The notes below the pieces were generated by a model. That model made no database searches, was not told where the DNA came from, and worked only from the letters and a program-made list of their open reading frames with translations. From Leptasterias polaris (Eukaryota > Echinodermata > Asteroidea > Forcipulatida > Asteriidae): a DNA stretch of 64,000 nt. The stretch is taken from NCBI GenBank assembly GCA_037783415.1, contig JAZGTN010000150.1, forward strand, positions 4,650,001 to 4,714,000, in the 5' to 3' direction. Below are positions 25,801-40,492 of this stretch, piece after piece (positions within the stretch are counted from its first letter, which is position 1; every line of letters starts with the position of its first letter). The position numbers were made by a program, and so were the translations under genes.

Positions 25801-27276
25801 GAACGAAGGAGACTGTTGAAGAAGATGAGCCTCAAATTGAAGAAGATCTTGTTGCTGAAATTCAAACTGGCCCATTCATCTTAGATCTTGATATTTGAAG
25901 AAGAATCCATGAACCCAATGGTATGTTGAAGTTTTAAGTTCTGGAGACAAGCAAACCGGTGCGGTTCATTTATTATAAAATGGAAAAGCTCTTTCTGAGT
26001 TTTTAAAACTAGATGACACAAATTAATTTCTTGCTAGTTGAAAGTTGATGGCTTTTTTGATGATATTGTTCTGTGGTGGAACAAAATCTTGATGGTACAG
26101 AATGAAGTCGATTTTCCGTAAGTGGGAACTCTTGATACACATCTATTTTATAAGGCCCTAACCAGGCTCTGGCAGATGTTGAGCCAGCTTAGCTTGGGGT
26201 GCAGTTTATTGTCATACTCCAGGACAACATTGAGCTCAGTCGAGGATGAGGAGTCTTTATTTGTAGCTGTACAGTTACAGAATGCGTGTATGACTCTTTG
26301 TATTTACCAGTAGGTGGAAACTCTTGATTCACAGCTATGAGGCCCTAACCAGGCACTGATAGATGTTGAACCAGCTTAGCCTGGGTGATGTTTATTCTCT
26401 TTCTCCAATACGACAAAGACTATCATCCAAGTAGGGGTTGTCTGTAGCTTGAAATGAATACCTTGAGATTTGAAGCAGATTACGGCCCCTAGTGAAGGAG
26501 AACTTTTATATTCCTTGTTTTTACAGGTTTCCGCTTTGAGCAAAAGAGGAACTCTTTCAAGTCAATCAGTGCTACAATTATGCACCGAAGAGTTTTACCT
26601 CTATGCAACGAATACATGAAAACGAGGAACGAAGGAGACTGTTGAAGAAGATGAGCCTCAAATTGAAGAAGATCTTGTTGCTGAAATTCAAACTGGCCCA
26701 TTCATCTTAGATCTTGATATTTGAAGAAGAATCCATGAACCCAATGGTATGTTGAAGTTTTAAGTTCTGGAGACAAGCAAACCGGTGCGGTTCATTTATT
26801 ATAAAATGGAAAAGCTCTTTCTGAGTTTTTAAAACTAGATGACACAAATTAAGTTCTTGCTAGTTGAAAGTTGATGGCTTTTTTGATGATATTGTTCTGT
26901 GGTGGAACAAAATCTTGATGGTACAGAATGAAGTCGATTTTCCGTAAGTGGGAACTCTTGATACACATCTATTTTATAAGGCCCTAACCAGGCTCTGGCA
27001 GATGTTGAGCCAGCTTAGCTTGGGGTGCAGTTTATTGTCATACTCCAGGACAACATTGAGCTCAGTCGAGGATGAGGAGTCTTTATTTGTAGCTGTACAG
27101 TTACAGAATGCGTGTATGACTCTTTGTATTTACCAGTAGGTGGAAACTCTTGATTCACAGCTATGAGGCCCTAACCAGGCACTGATAGATGTTGAACCAG
27201 CTTAGCCTGGGTGATGTTTATTCTCTTTCTCCAATACGACAAAGACTATCATCCAAGTAGGGGTTGTCTGTAGCTT
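19843..27276. repeat. Units 25-33: block with the T-to-G variant at a four-unit period
   Basis: At unit position 403 the array normally has T (TTAATTTC). In this block G (TTAAGTTC) occurs at 20245, 21071, 23549, 24375 and 26853, that is units 25, 26, 29, 30 and 33, with T in 27, 28, 31 and 32. The pattern G G T T G G T T G has a period of 3304 bp (four units). This is what duplication of a four-unit block by unequal exchange would leave. No second marker confirms it, because the units are otherwise identical by eye. Confidence 0.8.
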
Positions 27277-30200
27277 GAAATGAATACCTTGAGATTTGAA
27301 GCAGATTACGGCCCCTAGTGAAGGAGAACTTTTATATTCCTTGTTTTTACAGGTTTCCGCTTTGAGCAAAAGAGGAACTCTTTCAAGTCAATCAGTGCTA
27401 CAATTATGCACCGAAGAGTTTTACCTCTATGCAACGAATACATGAAAACGAGGAACGAAGGAGACTGTTGAAGAAGATGAGCCTCAAATTGAAGAAGATC
27501 TTGTTGCTGAAATTCAAACTGGCCCATTCATCTTAGATCTTGATATTTGAAGAAGAATCCATGAACCCAATGGTATGTTGAAGTTTTAAGTTCTGGAGAC
27601 AAGCAAACCGGTGCGGTTCATTTATTATAAAATGGAAAAGCTCTTTCTGAGTTTTTAAAACTAGATGACACAAATTAATTTCTTGCTAGTTGAAAGTTGA
27701 TGGCTTTTTTGATGATATTGTTCTGTGGTGGAACAAAATCTTGATGGTACAGAATGAAGTCGATTTTCCGTAAGTGGGAACTCTTGATACACATCTATTT
27801 TATAAGGCCCTAACCAGGCTCTGGCAGATGTTGAGCCAGCTTAGCTTGGGGTGCAGTTTATTGTCATACTCCAGGACAACATTGAGCTCAGTCGAGGATG
27901 AGGAGTCTTTATTTGTAGCTGTACAGTTACAGAATGCGTGTATGACTCTTTGTATTTACCAGTAGGTGGAAACTCTTGATTCACAGCTATGAGGCCCTAA
28001 CCAGGCACTGATAGATGTTGAACCAGCTTAGCCTGGGTGATGTTTATTCTCTTTCTCCAATACGACAAAGACTATCATCCAAGTAGGGGTTGTCTGTAGC
28101 TTGAAATGAATACCTTGAGATTTGAAGCAGATTACGGCCCCTAGTGAAGGAGAACTTTTATATTCCTTGTTTTTACAGGTTTCCGCTTTGAGCAAAAGAG
28201 GAACTCTTTCAAGTCAATCAGTGCTACAATTATGCACCGAAGAGTTTTACCTCTATGCAACGAATACATGAAAACGAGGAACGAAGGAGACTGTTGAAGA
28301 AGATGAGCCTCAAATTGAAGAAGATCTTGTTGCTGAAATTCAAACTGGCCCATTCATCTTAGATCTTGATATTTGAAGAAGAATCCATGAACCCAATGGT
28401 ATGTTGAAGTTTTAAGTTCTGGAGACAAGCAAACCGGTGCGGTTCATTTATTATAAAATGGAAAAGCTCTTTCTGAGTTTTTAAAACTAGATGACACAAA
28501 TTAATTTCTTGCTAGTTGAAAGTTGATGGCTTTTTTGATGATATTGTTCTGTGGTGGAACAAAATCTTGATGGTACAGAATGAAGTCGATTTTCCGTAAG
28601 TGGGAACTCTTGATACACATCTATTTTATAAGGCCCTAACCAGGCTCTGGCAGATGTTGAGCCAGCTTAGCTTGGGGTGCAGTTTATTGTCATACTCCAG
28701 GACAACATTGAGCTCAGTCGAGGATGAGGAGTCTTTATTTGTAGCTGTACAGTTACAGAATGCGTGTATGACTCTTTGTATTTACCAGTAGGTGGAAACT
28801 CTTGATTCACAGCTATGAGGCCCTAACCAGGCACTGATAGATGTTGAACCAGCTTAGCCTGGGTGATGTTTATTCTCTTTCTCCAATACGACAAAGACTA
28901 TCATCCAAGTAGGGGTTGTCTGTAGCTTGAAATGAATACCTTGAGATTTGAAGCAGATTACGGCCCCTAGTGAAGGAGAACTTTTATATTCCTTGTTTTT
29001 ACAGGTTTCCGCTTTGAGCAAAAGAGGAACTCTTTCAAGTCAATCAGTGCTACAATTATGCACCGAAGAGTTTTACCTCTATGCAACGAATACATGAAAA
29101 CGAGGAACGAAGGAGACTGTTGAAGAAGATGAGCCTCAAATTGAAGAAGATCTTGTTGCTGAAATTCAAACTGGCCCATTCATCTTAGATCTTGATATTT
29201 GAAGAAGAATCCATGAACCCAATGGTATGTTGAAGTTTTAAGTTCTGGAGACAAGCAAACCGGTGCGGTTCATTTATTATAAAATGGAAAAGCTCTTTCT
29301 GAGTTTTTAAAACTAGATGACACAAATTAATTTCTTGCTAGTTGAAAGTTGATGGCTTTTTTGATGATATTGTTCTGTGGTGGAACAAAATCTTGATGGT
29401 ACAGAATGAAGTCGATTTTCCGTAAGTGGGAACTCTTGATACACATCTATTTTATAAGGCCCTAACCAGGCTCTGGCAGATGTTGAGCCAGCTTAGCTTG
29501 GGGTGCAGTTTATTGTCATACTCCAGGACAACATTGAGCTCAGTCGAGGATGAGGAGTCTTTATTTGTAGCTGTACAGTTACAGAATGCGTGTATGACTC
29601 TTTGTATTTACCAGTAGGTGGAAACTCTTGATTCACAGCTATGAGGCCCTAACCAGGCACTGATAGATGTTGAACCAGCTTAGCCTGGGTGATGTTTATT
29701 CTCTTTCTCCAATACGACAAAGACTATCATCCAAGTAGGGGTTGTCTGTAGCTTGAAATGAATACCTTGAGATTTGAAGCAGATTACGGCCCCTAGTGAA
29801 GGAGAACTTTTATATTCCTTGTTTTTACAGGTTTCCGCTTTGAGCAAAAGAGGAACTCTTTCAAGTCAATCAGTGCTACAATTATGCACCGAAGAGTTTT
29901 ACCTCTATGCAACGAATACATGAAAACGAGGAACGAAGGAGACTGTTGAAGAAGATGAGCCTCAAATTGAAGAAGATCTTGTTGCTGAAATTCAAACTGG
30001 CCCATTCATCTTAGATCTTGATATTTGAAGAAGAATCCATGAACCCAATGGTATGTTGAAGTTTTAAGTTCTGGAGACAAGCAAACCGGTGCGGTTCATT
30101 TATTATAAAATGGAAAAGCTCTTTCTGAGTTTTTAAAACTAGATGACACAAATTAATTTCTTGCTAGTTGAAAGTTGATGGCTTTTTTGATGATATTGTT

Positions 30201-33200
30201 CTGTGGTGGAACAAAATCTTGATGGTACAGAATGAAGTCGATTTTCCGTAAGTGGGAACTCTTGATACACATCTATTTTATAAGGCCCTAACCAGGCTCT
30301 GGCAGATGTTGAGCCAGCTTAGCTTGGGGTGCAGTTTATTGTCATACTCCAGGACAACATTGAGCTCAGTCGAGGATGAGGAGTCTTTATTTGTAGCTGT
30401 ACAGTTACAGAATGCGTGTATGACTCTTTGTATTTACCAGTAGGTGGAAACTCTTGATTCACAGCTATGAGGCCCTAACCAGGCACTGATAGATGTTGAA
30501 CCAGCTTAGCCTGGGTGATGTTTATTCTCTTTCTCCAATACGACAAAGACTATCATCCAAGTAGGGGTTGTCTGTAGCTTGAAATGAATACCTTGAGATT
30601 TGAAGCAGATTACGGCCCCTAGTGAAGGAGAACTTTTATATTCCTTGTTTTTACAGGTTTCCGCTTTGAGCAAAAGAGGAACTCTTTCAAGTCAATCAGT
30701 GCTACAATTATGCACCGAAGAGTTTTACCTCTATGCAACGAATACATGAAAACGAGGAACGAAGGAGACTGTTGAAGAAGATGAGCCTCAAATTGAAGAA
30801 GATCTTGTTGCTGAAATTCAAACTGGCCCATTCATCTTAGATCTTGATATTTGAAGAAGAATCCATGAACCCAATGGTATGTTGAAGTTTTAAGTTCTGG
30901 AGACAAGCAAACCGGTGCGGTTCATTTATTATAAAATGGAAAAGCTCTTTCTGAGTTTTTAAAACTAGATGACACAAATTAATTTCTTGCTAGTTGAAAG
31001 TTGATGGCTTTTTTGATGATATTGTTCTGTGGTGGAACAAAATCTTGATGGTACAGAATGAAGTCGATTTTCCGTAAGTGGGAACTCTTGATACACATCT
31101 ATTTTATAAGGCCCTAACCAGGCTCTGGCAGATGTTGAGCCAGCTTAGCTTGGGGTGCAGTTTATTGTCATACTCCAGGACAACATTGAGCTCAGTCGAG
31201 GATGAGGAGTCTTTATTTGTAGCTGTACAGTTACAGAATGCGTGTATGACTCTTTGTATTTACCAGTAGGTGGAAACTCTTGATTCACAGCTATGAGGCC
31301 CTAACCAGGCACTGATAGATGTTGAACCAGCTTAGCCTGGGTGATGTTTATTCTCTTTCTCCAATACGACAAAGACTATCATCCAAGTAGGGGTTGTCTG
31401 TAGCTTGAAATGAATACCTTGAGATTTGAAGCAGATTACGGCCCCTAGTGAAGGAGAACTTTTATATTCCTTGTTTTTACAGGTTTCCGCTTTGAGCAAA
31501 AGAGGAACTCTTTCAAGTCAATCAGTGCTACAATTATGCACCGAAGAGTTTTACCTCTATGCAACGAATACATGAAAACGAGGAACGAAGGAGACTGTTG
31601 AAGAAGATGAGCCTCAAATTGAAGAAGATCTTGTTGCTGAAATTCAAACTGGCCCATTCATCTTAGATCTTGATATTTGAAGAAGAATCCATGAACCCAA
31701 TGGTATGTTGAAGTTTTAAGTTCTGGAGACAAGCAAACCGGTGCGGTTCATTTATTATAAAATGGAAAAGCTCTTTCTGAGTTTTTAAAACTAGATGACA
31801 CAAATTAATTTCTTGCTAGTTGAAAGTTGATGGCTTTTTTGATGATATTGTTCTGTGGTGGAACAAAATCTTGATGGTACAGAATGAAGTCGATTTTCCG
31901 TAAGTGGGAACTCTTGATACACATCTATTTTATAAGGCCCTAACCAGGCTCTGGCAGATGTTGAGCCAGCTTAGCTTGGGGTGCAGTTTATTGTCATACT
32001 CCAGGACAACATTGAGCTCAGTCGAGGATGAGGAGTCTTTATTTGTAGCTGTACAGTTACAGAATGCGTGTATGACTCTTTGTATTTACCAGTAGGTGGA
32101 AACTCTTGATTCACAGCTATGAGGCCCTAACCAGGCACTGATAGATGTTGAACCAGCTTAGCCTGGGTGATGTTTATTCTCTTTCTCCAATACGACAAAG
32201 ACTATCATCCAAGTAGGGGTTGTCTGTAGCTTGAAATGAATACCTTGAGATTTGAAGCAGATTACGGCCCCTAGTGAAGGAGAACTTTTATATTCCTTGT
32301 TTTTACAGGTTTCCGCTTTGAGCAAAAGAGGAACTCTTTCAAGTCAATCAGTGCTACAATTATGCACCGAAGAGTTTTACCTCTATGCAACGAATACATG
32401 AAAACGAGGAACGAAGGAGACTGTTGAAGAAGATGAGCCTCAAATTGAAGAAGATCTTGTTGCTGAAATTCAAACTGGCCCATTCATCTTAGATCTTGAT
32501 ATTTGAAGAAGAATCCATGAACCCAATGGTATGTTGAAGTTTTAAGTTCTGGAGACAAGCAAACCGGTGCGGTTCATTTATTATAAAATGGAAAAGCTCT
32601 TTCTGAGTTTTTAAAACTAGATGACACAAATTAATTTCTTGCTAGTTGAAAGTTGATGGCTTTTTTGATGATATTGTTCTGTGGTGGAACAAAATCTTGA
32701 TGGTACAGAATGAAGTCGATTTTCCGTAAGTGGGAACTCTTGATACACATCTATTTTATAAGGCCCTAACCAGGCTCTGGCAGATGTTGAGCCAGCTTAG
32801 CTTGGGGTGCAGTTTATTGTCATACTCCAGGACAACATTGAGCTCAGTCGAGGATGAGGAGTCTTTATTTGTAGCTGTACAGTTACAGAATGCGTGTATG
32901 ACTCTTTGTATTTACCAGTAGGTGGAAACTCTTGATTCACAGCTATGAGGCCCTAACCAGGCACTGATAGATGTTGAACCAGCTTAGCCTGGGTGATGTT
33001 TATTCTCTTTCTCCAATACGACAAAGACTATCATCCAAGTAGGGGTTGTCTGTAGCTTGAAATGAATACCTTGAGATTTGAAGCAGATTACGGCCCCTAG
33101 TGAAGGAGAACTTTTATATTCCTTGTTTTTACAGGTTTCCGCTTTGAGCAAAAGAGGAACTCTTTCAAGTCAATCAGTGCTACAATTATGCACCGAAGAG

Positions 33201-36200
33201 TTTTACCTCTATGCAACGAATACATGAAAACGAGGAACGAAGGAGACTGTTGAAGAAGATGAGCCTCAAATTGAAGAAGATCTTGTTGCTGAAATTCAAA
33301 CTGGCCCATTCATCTTAGATCTTGATATTTGAAGAAGAATCCATGAACCCAATGGTATGTTGAAGTTTTAAGTTCTGGAGACAAGCAAACCGGTGCGGTT
33401 CATTTATTATAAAATGGAAAAGCTCTTTCTGAGTTTTTAAAACTAGATGACACAAATTAATTTCTTGCTAGTTGAAAGTTGATGGCTTTTTTGATGATAT
33501 TGTTCTGTGGTGGAACAAAATCTTGATGGTACAGAATGAAGTCGATTTTCCGTAAGTGGGAACTCTTGATACACATCTATTTTATAAGGCCCTAACCAGG
33601 CTCTGGCAGATGTTGAGCCAGCTTAGCTTGGGGTGCAGTTTATTGTCATACTCCAGGACAACATTGAGCTCAGTCGAGGATGAGGAGTCTTTATTTGTAG
33701 CTGTACAGTTACAGAATGCGTGTATGACTCTTTGTATTTACCAGTAGGTGGAAACTCTTGATTCACAGCTATGAGGCCCTAACCAGGCACTGATAGATGT
33801 TGAACCAGCTTAGCCTGGGTGATGTTTATTCTCTTTCTCCAATACGACAAAGACTATCATCCAAGTAGGGGTTGTCTGTAGCTTGAAATGAATACCTTGA
33901 GATTTGAAGCAGATTACGGCCCCTAGTGAAGGAGAACTTTTATATTCCTTGTTTTTACAGGTTTCCGCTTTGAGCAAAAGAGGAACTCTTTCAAGTCAAT
34001 CAGTGCTACAATTATGCACCGAAGAGTTTTACCTCTATGCAACGAATACATGAAAACGAGGAACGAAGGAGACTGTTGAAGAAGATGAGCCTCAAATTGA
34101 AGAAGATCTTGTTGCTGAAATTCAAACTGGCCCATTCATCTTAGATCTTGATATTTGAAGAAGAATCCATGAACCCAATGGTATGTTGAAGTTTTAAGTT
34201 CTGGAGACAAGCAAACCGGTGCGGTTCATTTATTATAAAATGGAAAAGCTCTTTCTGAGTTTTTAAAACTAGATGACACAAATTAATTTCTTGCTAGTTG
34301 AAAGTTGATGGCTTTTTTGATGATATTGTTCTGTGGTGGAACAAAATCTTGATGGTACAGAATGAAGTCGATTTTCCGTAAGTGGGAACTCTTGATACAC
34401 ATCTATTTTATAAGGCCCTAACCAGGCTCTGGCAGATGTTGAGCCAGCTTAGCTTGGGGTGCAGTTTATTGTCATACTCCAGGACAACATTGAGCTCAGT
34501 CGAGGATGAGGAGTCTTTATTTGTAGCTGTACAGTTACAGAATGCGTGTATGACTCTTTGTATTTACCAGTAGGTGGAAACTCTTGATTCACAGCTATGA
34601 GGCCCTAACCAGGCACTGATAGATGTTGAACCAGCTTAGCCTGGGTGATGTTTATTCTCTTTCTCCAATACGACAAAGACTATCATCCAAGTAGGGGTTG
34701 TCTGTAGCTTGAAATGAATACCTTGAGATTTGAAGCAGATTACGGCCCCTAGTGAAGGAGAACTTTTATATTCCTTGTTTTTACAGGTTTCCGCTTTGAG
34801 CAAAAGAGGAACTCTTTCAAGTCAATCAGTGCTACAATTATGCACCGAAGAGTTTTACCTCTATGCAACGAATACATGAAAACGAGGAACGAAGGAGACT
34901 GTTGAAGAAGATGAGCCTCAAATTGAAGAAGATCTTGTTGCTGAAATTCAAACTGGCCCATTCATCTTAGATCTTGATATTTGAAGAAGAATCCATGAAC
35001 CCAATGGTATGTTGAAGTTTTAAGTTCTGGAGACAAGCAAACCGGTGCGGTTCATTTATTATAAAATGGAAAAGCTCTTTCTGAGTTTTTAAAACTAGAT
35101 GACACAAATTAATTTCTTGCTAGTTGAAAGTTGATGGCTTTTTTGATGATATTGTTCTGTGGTGGAACAAAATCTTGATGGTACAGAATGAAGTCGATTT
35201 TCCGTAAGTGGGAACTCTTGATACACATCTATTTTATAAGGCCCTAACCAGGCTCTGGCAGATGTTGAGCCAGCTTAGCTTGGGGTGCAGTTTATTGTCA
35301 TACTCCAGGACAACATTGAGCTCAGTCGAGGATGAGGAGTCTTTATTTGTAGCTGTACAGTTACAGAATGCGTGTATGACTCTTTGTATTTACCAGTAGG
35401 TGGAAACTCTTGATTCACAGCTATGAGGCCCTAACCAGGCACTGATAGATGTTGAACCAGCTTAGCCTGGGTGATGTTTATTCTCTTTCTCCAATACGAC
35501 AAAGACTATCATCCAAGTAGGGGTTGTCTGTAGCTTGAAATGAATACCTTGAGATTTGAAGCAGATTACGGCCCCTAGTGAAGGAGAACTTTTATATTCC
35601 TTGTTTTTACAGGTTTCCGCTTTGAGCAAAAGAGGAACTCTTTCAAGTCAATCAGTGCTACAATTATGCACCGAAGAGTTTTACCTCTATGCAACGAATA
35701 CATGAAAACGAGGAACGAAGGAGACTGTTGAAGAAGATGAGCCTCAAATTGAAGAAGATCTTGTTGCTGAAATTCAAACTGGCCCATTCATCTTAGATCT
35801 TGATATTTGAAGAAGAATCCATGAACCCAATGGTATGTTGAAGTTTTAAGTTCTGGAGACAAGCAAACCGGTGCGGTTCATTTATTATAAAATGGAAAAG
35901 CTCTTTCTGAGTTTTTAAAACTAGATGACACAAATTAATTTCTTGCTAGTTGAAAGTTGATGGCTTTTTTGATGATATTGTTCTGTGGTGGAACAAAATC
36001 TTGATGGTACAGAATGAAGTCGATTTTCCGTAAGTGGGAACTCTTGATACACATCTATTTTATAAGGCCCTAACCAGGCTCTGGCAGATGTTGAGCCAGC
36101 TTAGCTTGGGGTGCAGTTTATTGTCATACTCCAGGACAACATTGAGCTCAGTCGAGGATGAGGAGTCTTTATTTGTAGCTGTACAGTTACAGAATGCGTG

Positions 36201-37188
36201 TATGACTCTTTGTATTTACCAGTAGGTGGAAACTCTTGATTCACAGCTATGAGGCCCTAACCAGGCACTGATAGATGTTGAACCAGCTTAGCCTGGGTGA
36301 TGTTTATTCTCTTTCTCCAATACGACAAAGACTATCATCCAAGTAGGGGTTGTCTGTAGCTTGAAATGAATACCTTGAGATTTGAAGCAGATTACGGCCC
36401 CTAGTGAAGGAGAACTTTTATATTCCTTGTTTTTACAGGTTTCCGCTTTGAGCAAAAGAGGAACTCTTTCAAGTCAATCAGTGCTACAATTATGCACCGA
36501 AGAGTTTTACCTCTATGCAACGAATACATGAAAACGAGGAACGAAGGAGACTGTTGAAGAAGATGAGCCTCAAATTGAAGAAGATCTTGTTGCTGAAATT
36601 CAAACTGGCCCATTCATCTTAGATCTTGATATTTGAAGAAGAATCCATGAACCCAATGGTATGTTGAAGTTTTAAGTTCTGGAGACAAGCAAACCGGTGC
36701 GGTTCATTTATTATAAAATGGAAAAGCTCTTTCTGAGTTTTTAAAACTAGATGACACAAATTAATTTCTTGCTAGTTGAAAGTTGATGGCTTTTTTGATG
36801 ATATTGTTCTGTGGTGGAACAAAATCTTGATGGTACAGAATGAAGTCGATTTTCCGTAAGTGGGAACTCTTGATACACATCTATTTTATAAGGCCCTAAC
36901 CAGGCTCTGGCAGATGTTGAGCCAGCTTAGCTTGGGGTGCAGTTTATTGTCATACTCCAGGACAACATTGAGCTCAGTCGAGGATGAGGAGTCTTTATTT
37001 GTAGCTGTACAGTTACAGAATGCGTGTATGACTCTTTGTATTTACCAGTAGGTGGAAACTCTTGATTCACAGCTATGAGGCCCTAACCAGGCACTGATAG
37101 ATGTTGAACCAGCTTAGCCTGGGTGATGTTTATTCTCTTTCTCCAATACGACAAAGACTATCATCCAAGTAGGGGTTGTCTGTAGCTT

Positions 37189-40100
37189 GAAATGAATACC
37201 TTGAGATTTGAAGCAGATTACGGCCCCTAGTGAAGGAGAACTTTTATATTCCTTGTTTTTACAGGTTTCCGCTTTGAGCAAAAGAGGAACTCTTTCAAGT
37301 CAATCAGTGCTACAATTATGCACCGAAGAGTTTTACCTCTATGCAACGAATACATGAAAACGAGGAACGAAGGAGACTGTTGAAGAAGATGAGCCTCAAA
37401 TTGAAGAAGATCTTGTTGCTGAAATTCAAACTGGCCCATTCATCTTAGATCTTGATATTTGAAGAAGAATCCATGAACCCAATGGTATGTTGAAGTTTTA
37501 AGTTCTGGAGACAAGCAAACCGGTGCGGTTCATTTATTATAAAATGGAAAAGCTCTTTCTGAGTTTTTAAAACTAGATGACACAAATTAAGTTCTTGCTA
37601 GTTGAAAGTTGATGGCTTTTTTGATGATATTGTTCTGTGGTGGAACAAAATCTTGATGGTACAGAATGAAGTCGATTTTCCGTAAGTGGGAACTCTTGAT
37701 ACACATCTATTTTATAAGGCCCTAACCAGGCTCTGGCAGATGTTGAGCCAGCTTAGCTTGGGGTGCAGTTTATTGTCATACTCCAGGACAACATTGAGCT
37801 CAGTCGAGGATGAGGAGTCTTTATTTGTAGCTGTACAGTTACAGAATGCGTGTATGACTCTTTGTATTTACCAGTAGGTGGAAACTCTTGATTCACAGCT
37901 ATGAGGCCCTAACCAGGCACTGATAGATGTTGAACCAGCTTAGCCTGGGTGATGTTTATTCTCTTTCTCCAATACGACAAAGACTATCATCCAAGTAGGG
38001 GTTGTCTGTAGCTTGAAATGAATACCTTGAGATTTGAAGCAGATTACGGCCCCTAGTGAAGGAGAACTTTTATATTCCTTGTTTTTACAGGTTTCCGCTT
38101 TGAGCAAAAGAGGAACTCTTTCAAGTCAATCAGTGCTACAATTATGCACCGAAGAGTTTTACCTCTATGCAACGAATACATGAAAACGAGGAACGAAGGA
38201 GACTGTTGAAGAAGATGAGCCTCAAATTGAAGAAGATCTTGTTGCTGAAATTCAAACTGGCCCATTCATCTTAGATCTTGATATTTGAAGAAGAATCCAT
38301 GAACCCAATGGTATGTTGAAGTTTTAAGTTCTGGAGACAAGCAAACCGGTGCGGTTCATTTATTATAAAATGGAAAAGCTCTTTCTGAGTTTTTAAAACT
38401 AGATGACACAAATTAAGTTCTTGCTAGTTGAAAGTTGATGGCTTTTTTGATGATATTGTTCTGTGGTGGAACAAAATCTTGATGGTACAGAATGAAGTCG
38501 ATTTTCCGTAAGTGGGAACTCTTGATACACATCTATTTTATAAGGCCCTAACCAGGCTCTGGCAGATGTTGAGCCAGCTTAGCTTGGGGTGCAGTTTATT
38601 GTCATACTCCAGGACAACATTGAGCTCAGTCGAGGATGAGGAGTCTTTATTTGTAGCTGTACAGTTACAGAATGCGTGTATGACTCTTTGTATTTACCAG
38701 TAGGTGGAAACTCTTGATTCACAGCTATGAGGCCCTAACCAGGCACTGATAGATGTTGAACCAGCTTAGCCTGGGTGATGTTTATTCTCTTTCTCCAATA
38801 CGACAAAGACTATCATCCAAGTAGGGGTTGTCTGTAGCTTGAAATGAATACCTTGAGATTTGAAGCAGATTACGGCCCCTAGTGAAGGAGAACTTTTATA
38901 TTCCTTGTTTTTACAGGTTTCCGCTTTGAGCAAAAGAGGAACTCTTTCAAGTCAATCAGTGCTACAATTATGCACCGAAGAGTTTTACCTCTATGCAACG
39001 AATACATGAAAACGAGGAACGAAGGAGACTGTTGAAGAAGATGAGCCTCAAATTGAAGAAGATCTTGTTGCTGAAATTCAAACTGGCCCATTCATCTTAG
39101 ATCTTGATATTTGAAGAAGAATCCATGAACCCAATGGTATGTTGAAGTTTTAAGTTCTGGAGACAAGCAAACCGGTGCGGTTCATTTATTATAAAATGGA
39201 AAAGCTCTTTCTGAGTTTTTAAAACTAGATGACACAAATTAATTTCTTGCTAGTTGAAAGTTGATGGCTTTTTTGATGATATTGTTCTGTGGTGGAACAA
39301 AATCTTGATGGTACAGAATGAAGTCGATTTTCCGTAAGTGGGAACTCTTGATACACATCTATTTTATAAGGCCCTAACCAGGCTCTGGCAGATGTTGAGC
39401 CAGCTTAGCTTGGGGTGCAGTTTATTGTCATACTCCAGGACAACATTGAGCTCAGTCGAGGATGAGGAGTCTTTATTTGTAGCTGTACAGTTACAGAATG
39501 CGTGTATGACTCTTTGTATTTACCAGTAGGTGGAAACTCTTGATTCACAGCTATGAGGCCCTAACCAGGCACTGATAGATGTTGAACCAGCTTAGCCTGG
39601 GTGATGTTTATTCTCTTTCTCCAATACGACAAAGACTATCATCCAAGTAGGGGTTGTCTGTAGCTTGAAATGAATACCTTGAGATTTGAAGCAGATTACG
39701 GCCCCTAGTGAAGGAGAACTTTTATATTCCTTGTTTTTACAGGTTTCCGCTTTGAGCAAAAGAGGAACTCTTTCAAGTCAATCAGTGCTACAATTATGCA
39801 CCGAAGAGTTTTACCTCTATGCAACGAATACATGAAAACGAGGAACGAAGGAGACTGTTGAAGAAGATGAGCCTCAAATTGAAGAAGATCTTGTTGCTGA
39901 AATTCAAACTGGCCCATTCATCTTAGATCTTGATATTTGAAGAAGAATCCATGAACCCAATGGTATGTTGAAGTTTTAAGTTCTGGAGACAAGCAAACCG
40001 GTGCGGTTCATTTATTATAAAATGGAAAAGCTCTTTCTGAGTTTTTAAAACTAGATGACACAAATTAAGTTCTTGCTAGTTGAAAGTTGATGGCTTTTTT

Positions 40101-40492
40101 GATGATATTGTTCTGTGGTGGAACAAAATCTTGATGGTACAGAATGAAGTCGATTTTCCGTAAGTGGGAACTCTTGATACACATCTATTTTATAAGGCCC
40201 TAACCAGGCTCTGGCAGATGTTGAGCCAGCTTAGCTTGGGGTGCAGTTTATTGTCATACTCCAGGACAACATTGAGCTCAGTCGAGGATGAGGAGTCTTT
40301 ATTTGTAGCTGTACAGTTACAGAATGCGTGTATGACTCTTTGTATTTACCAGTAGGTGGAAACTCTTGATTCACAGCTATGAGGCCCTAACCAGGCACTG
40401 ATAGATGTTGAACCAGCTTAGCCTGGGTGATGTTTATTCTCTTTCTCCAATACGACAAAGACTATCATCCAAGTAGGGGTTGTCTGTAGCTT
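37189..40492. repeat. Units 46-49: second cluster of the T-to-G variant
   Basis: The same G at unit position 403 reappears at 37591, 38417 and 40069 (units 46, 47 and 49), with T in unit 48. I checked this position in every complete unit and found G only in units 25-33 and 46-49. The pair-then-gap start (G G T) resembles the first cluster, suggesting a shared origin followed by conversion or a further exchange. Confidence 0.8.
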
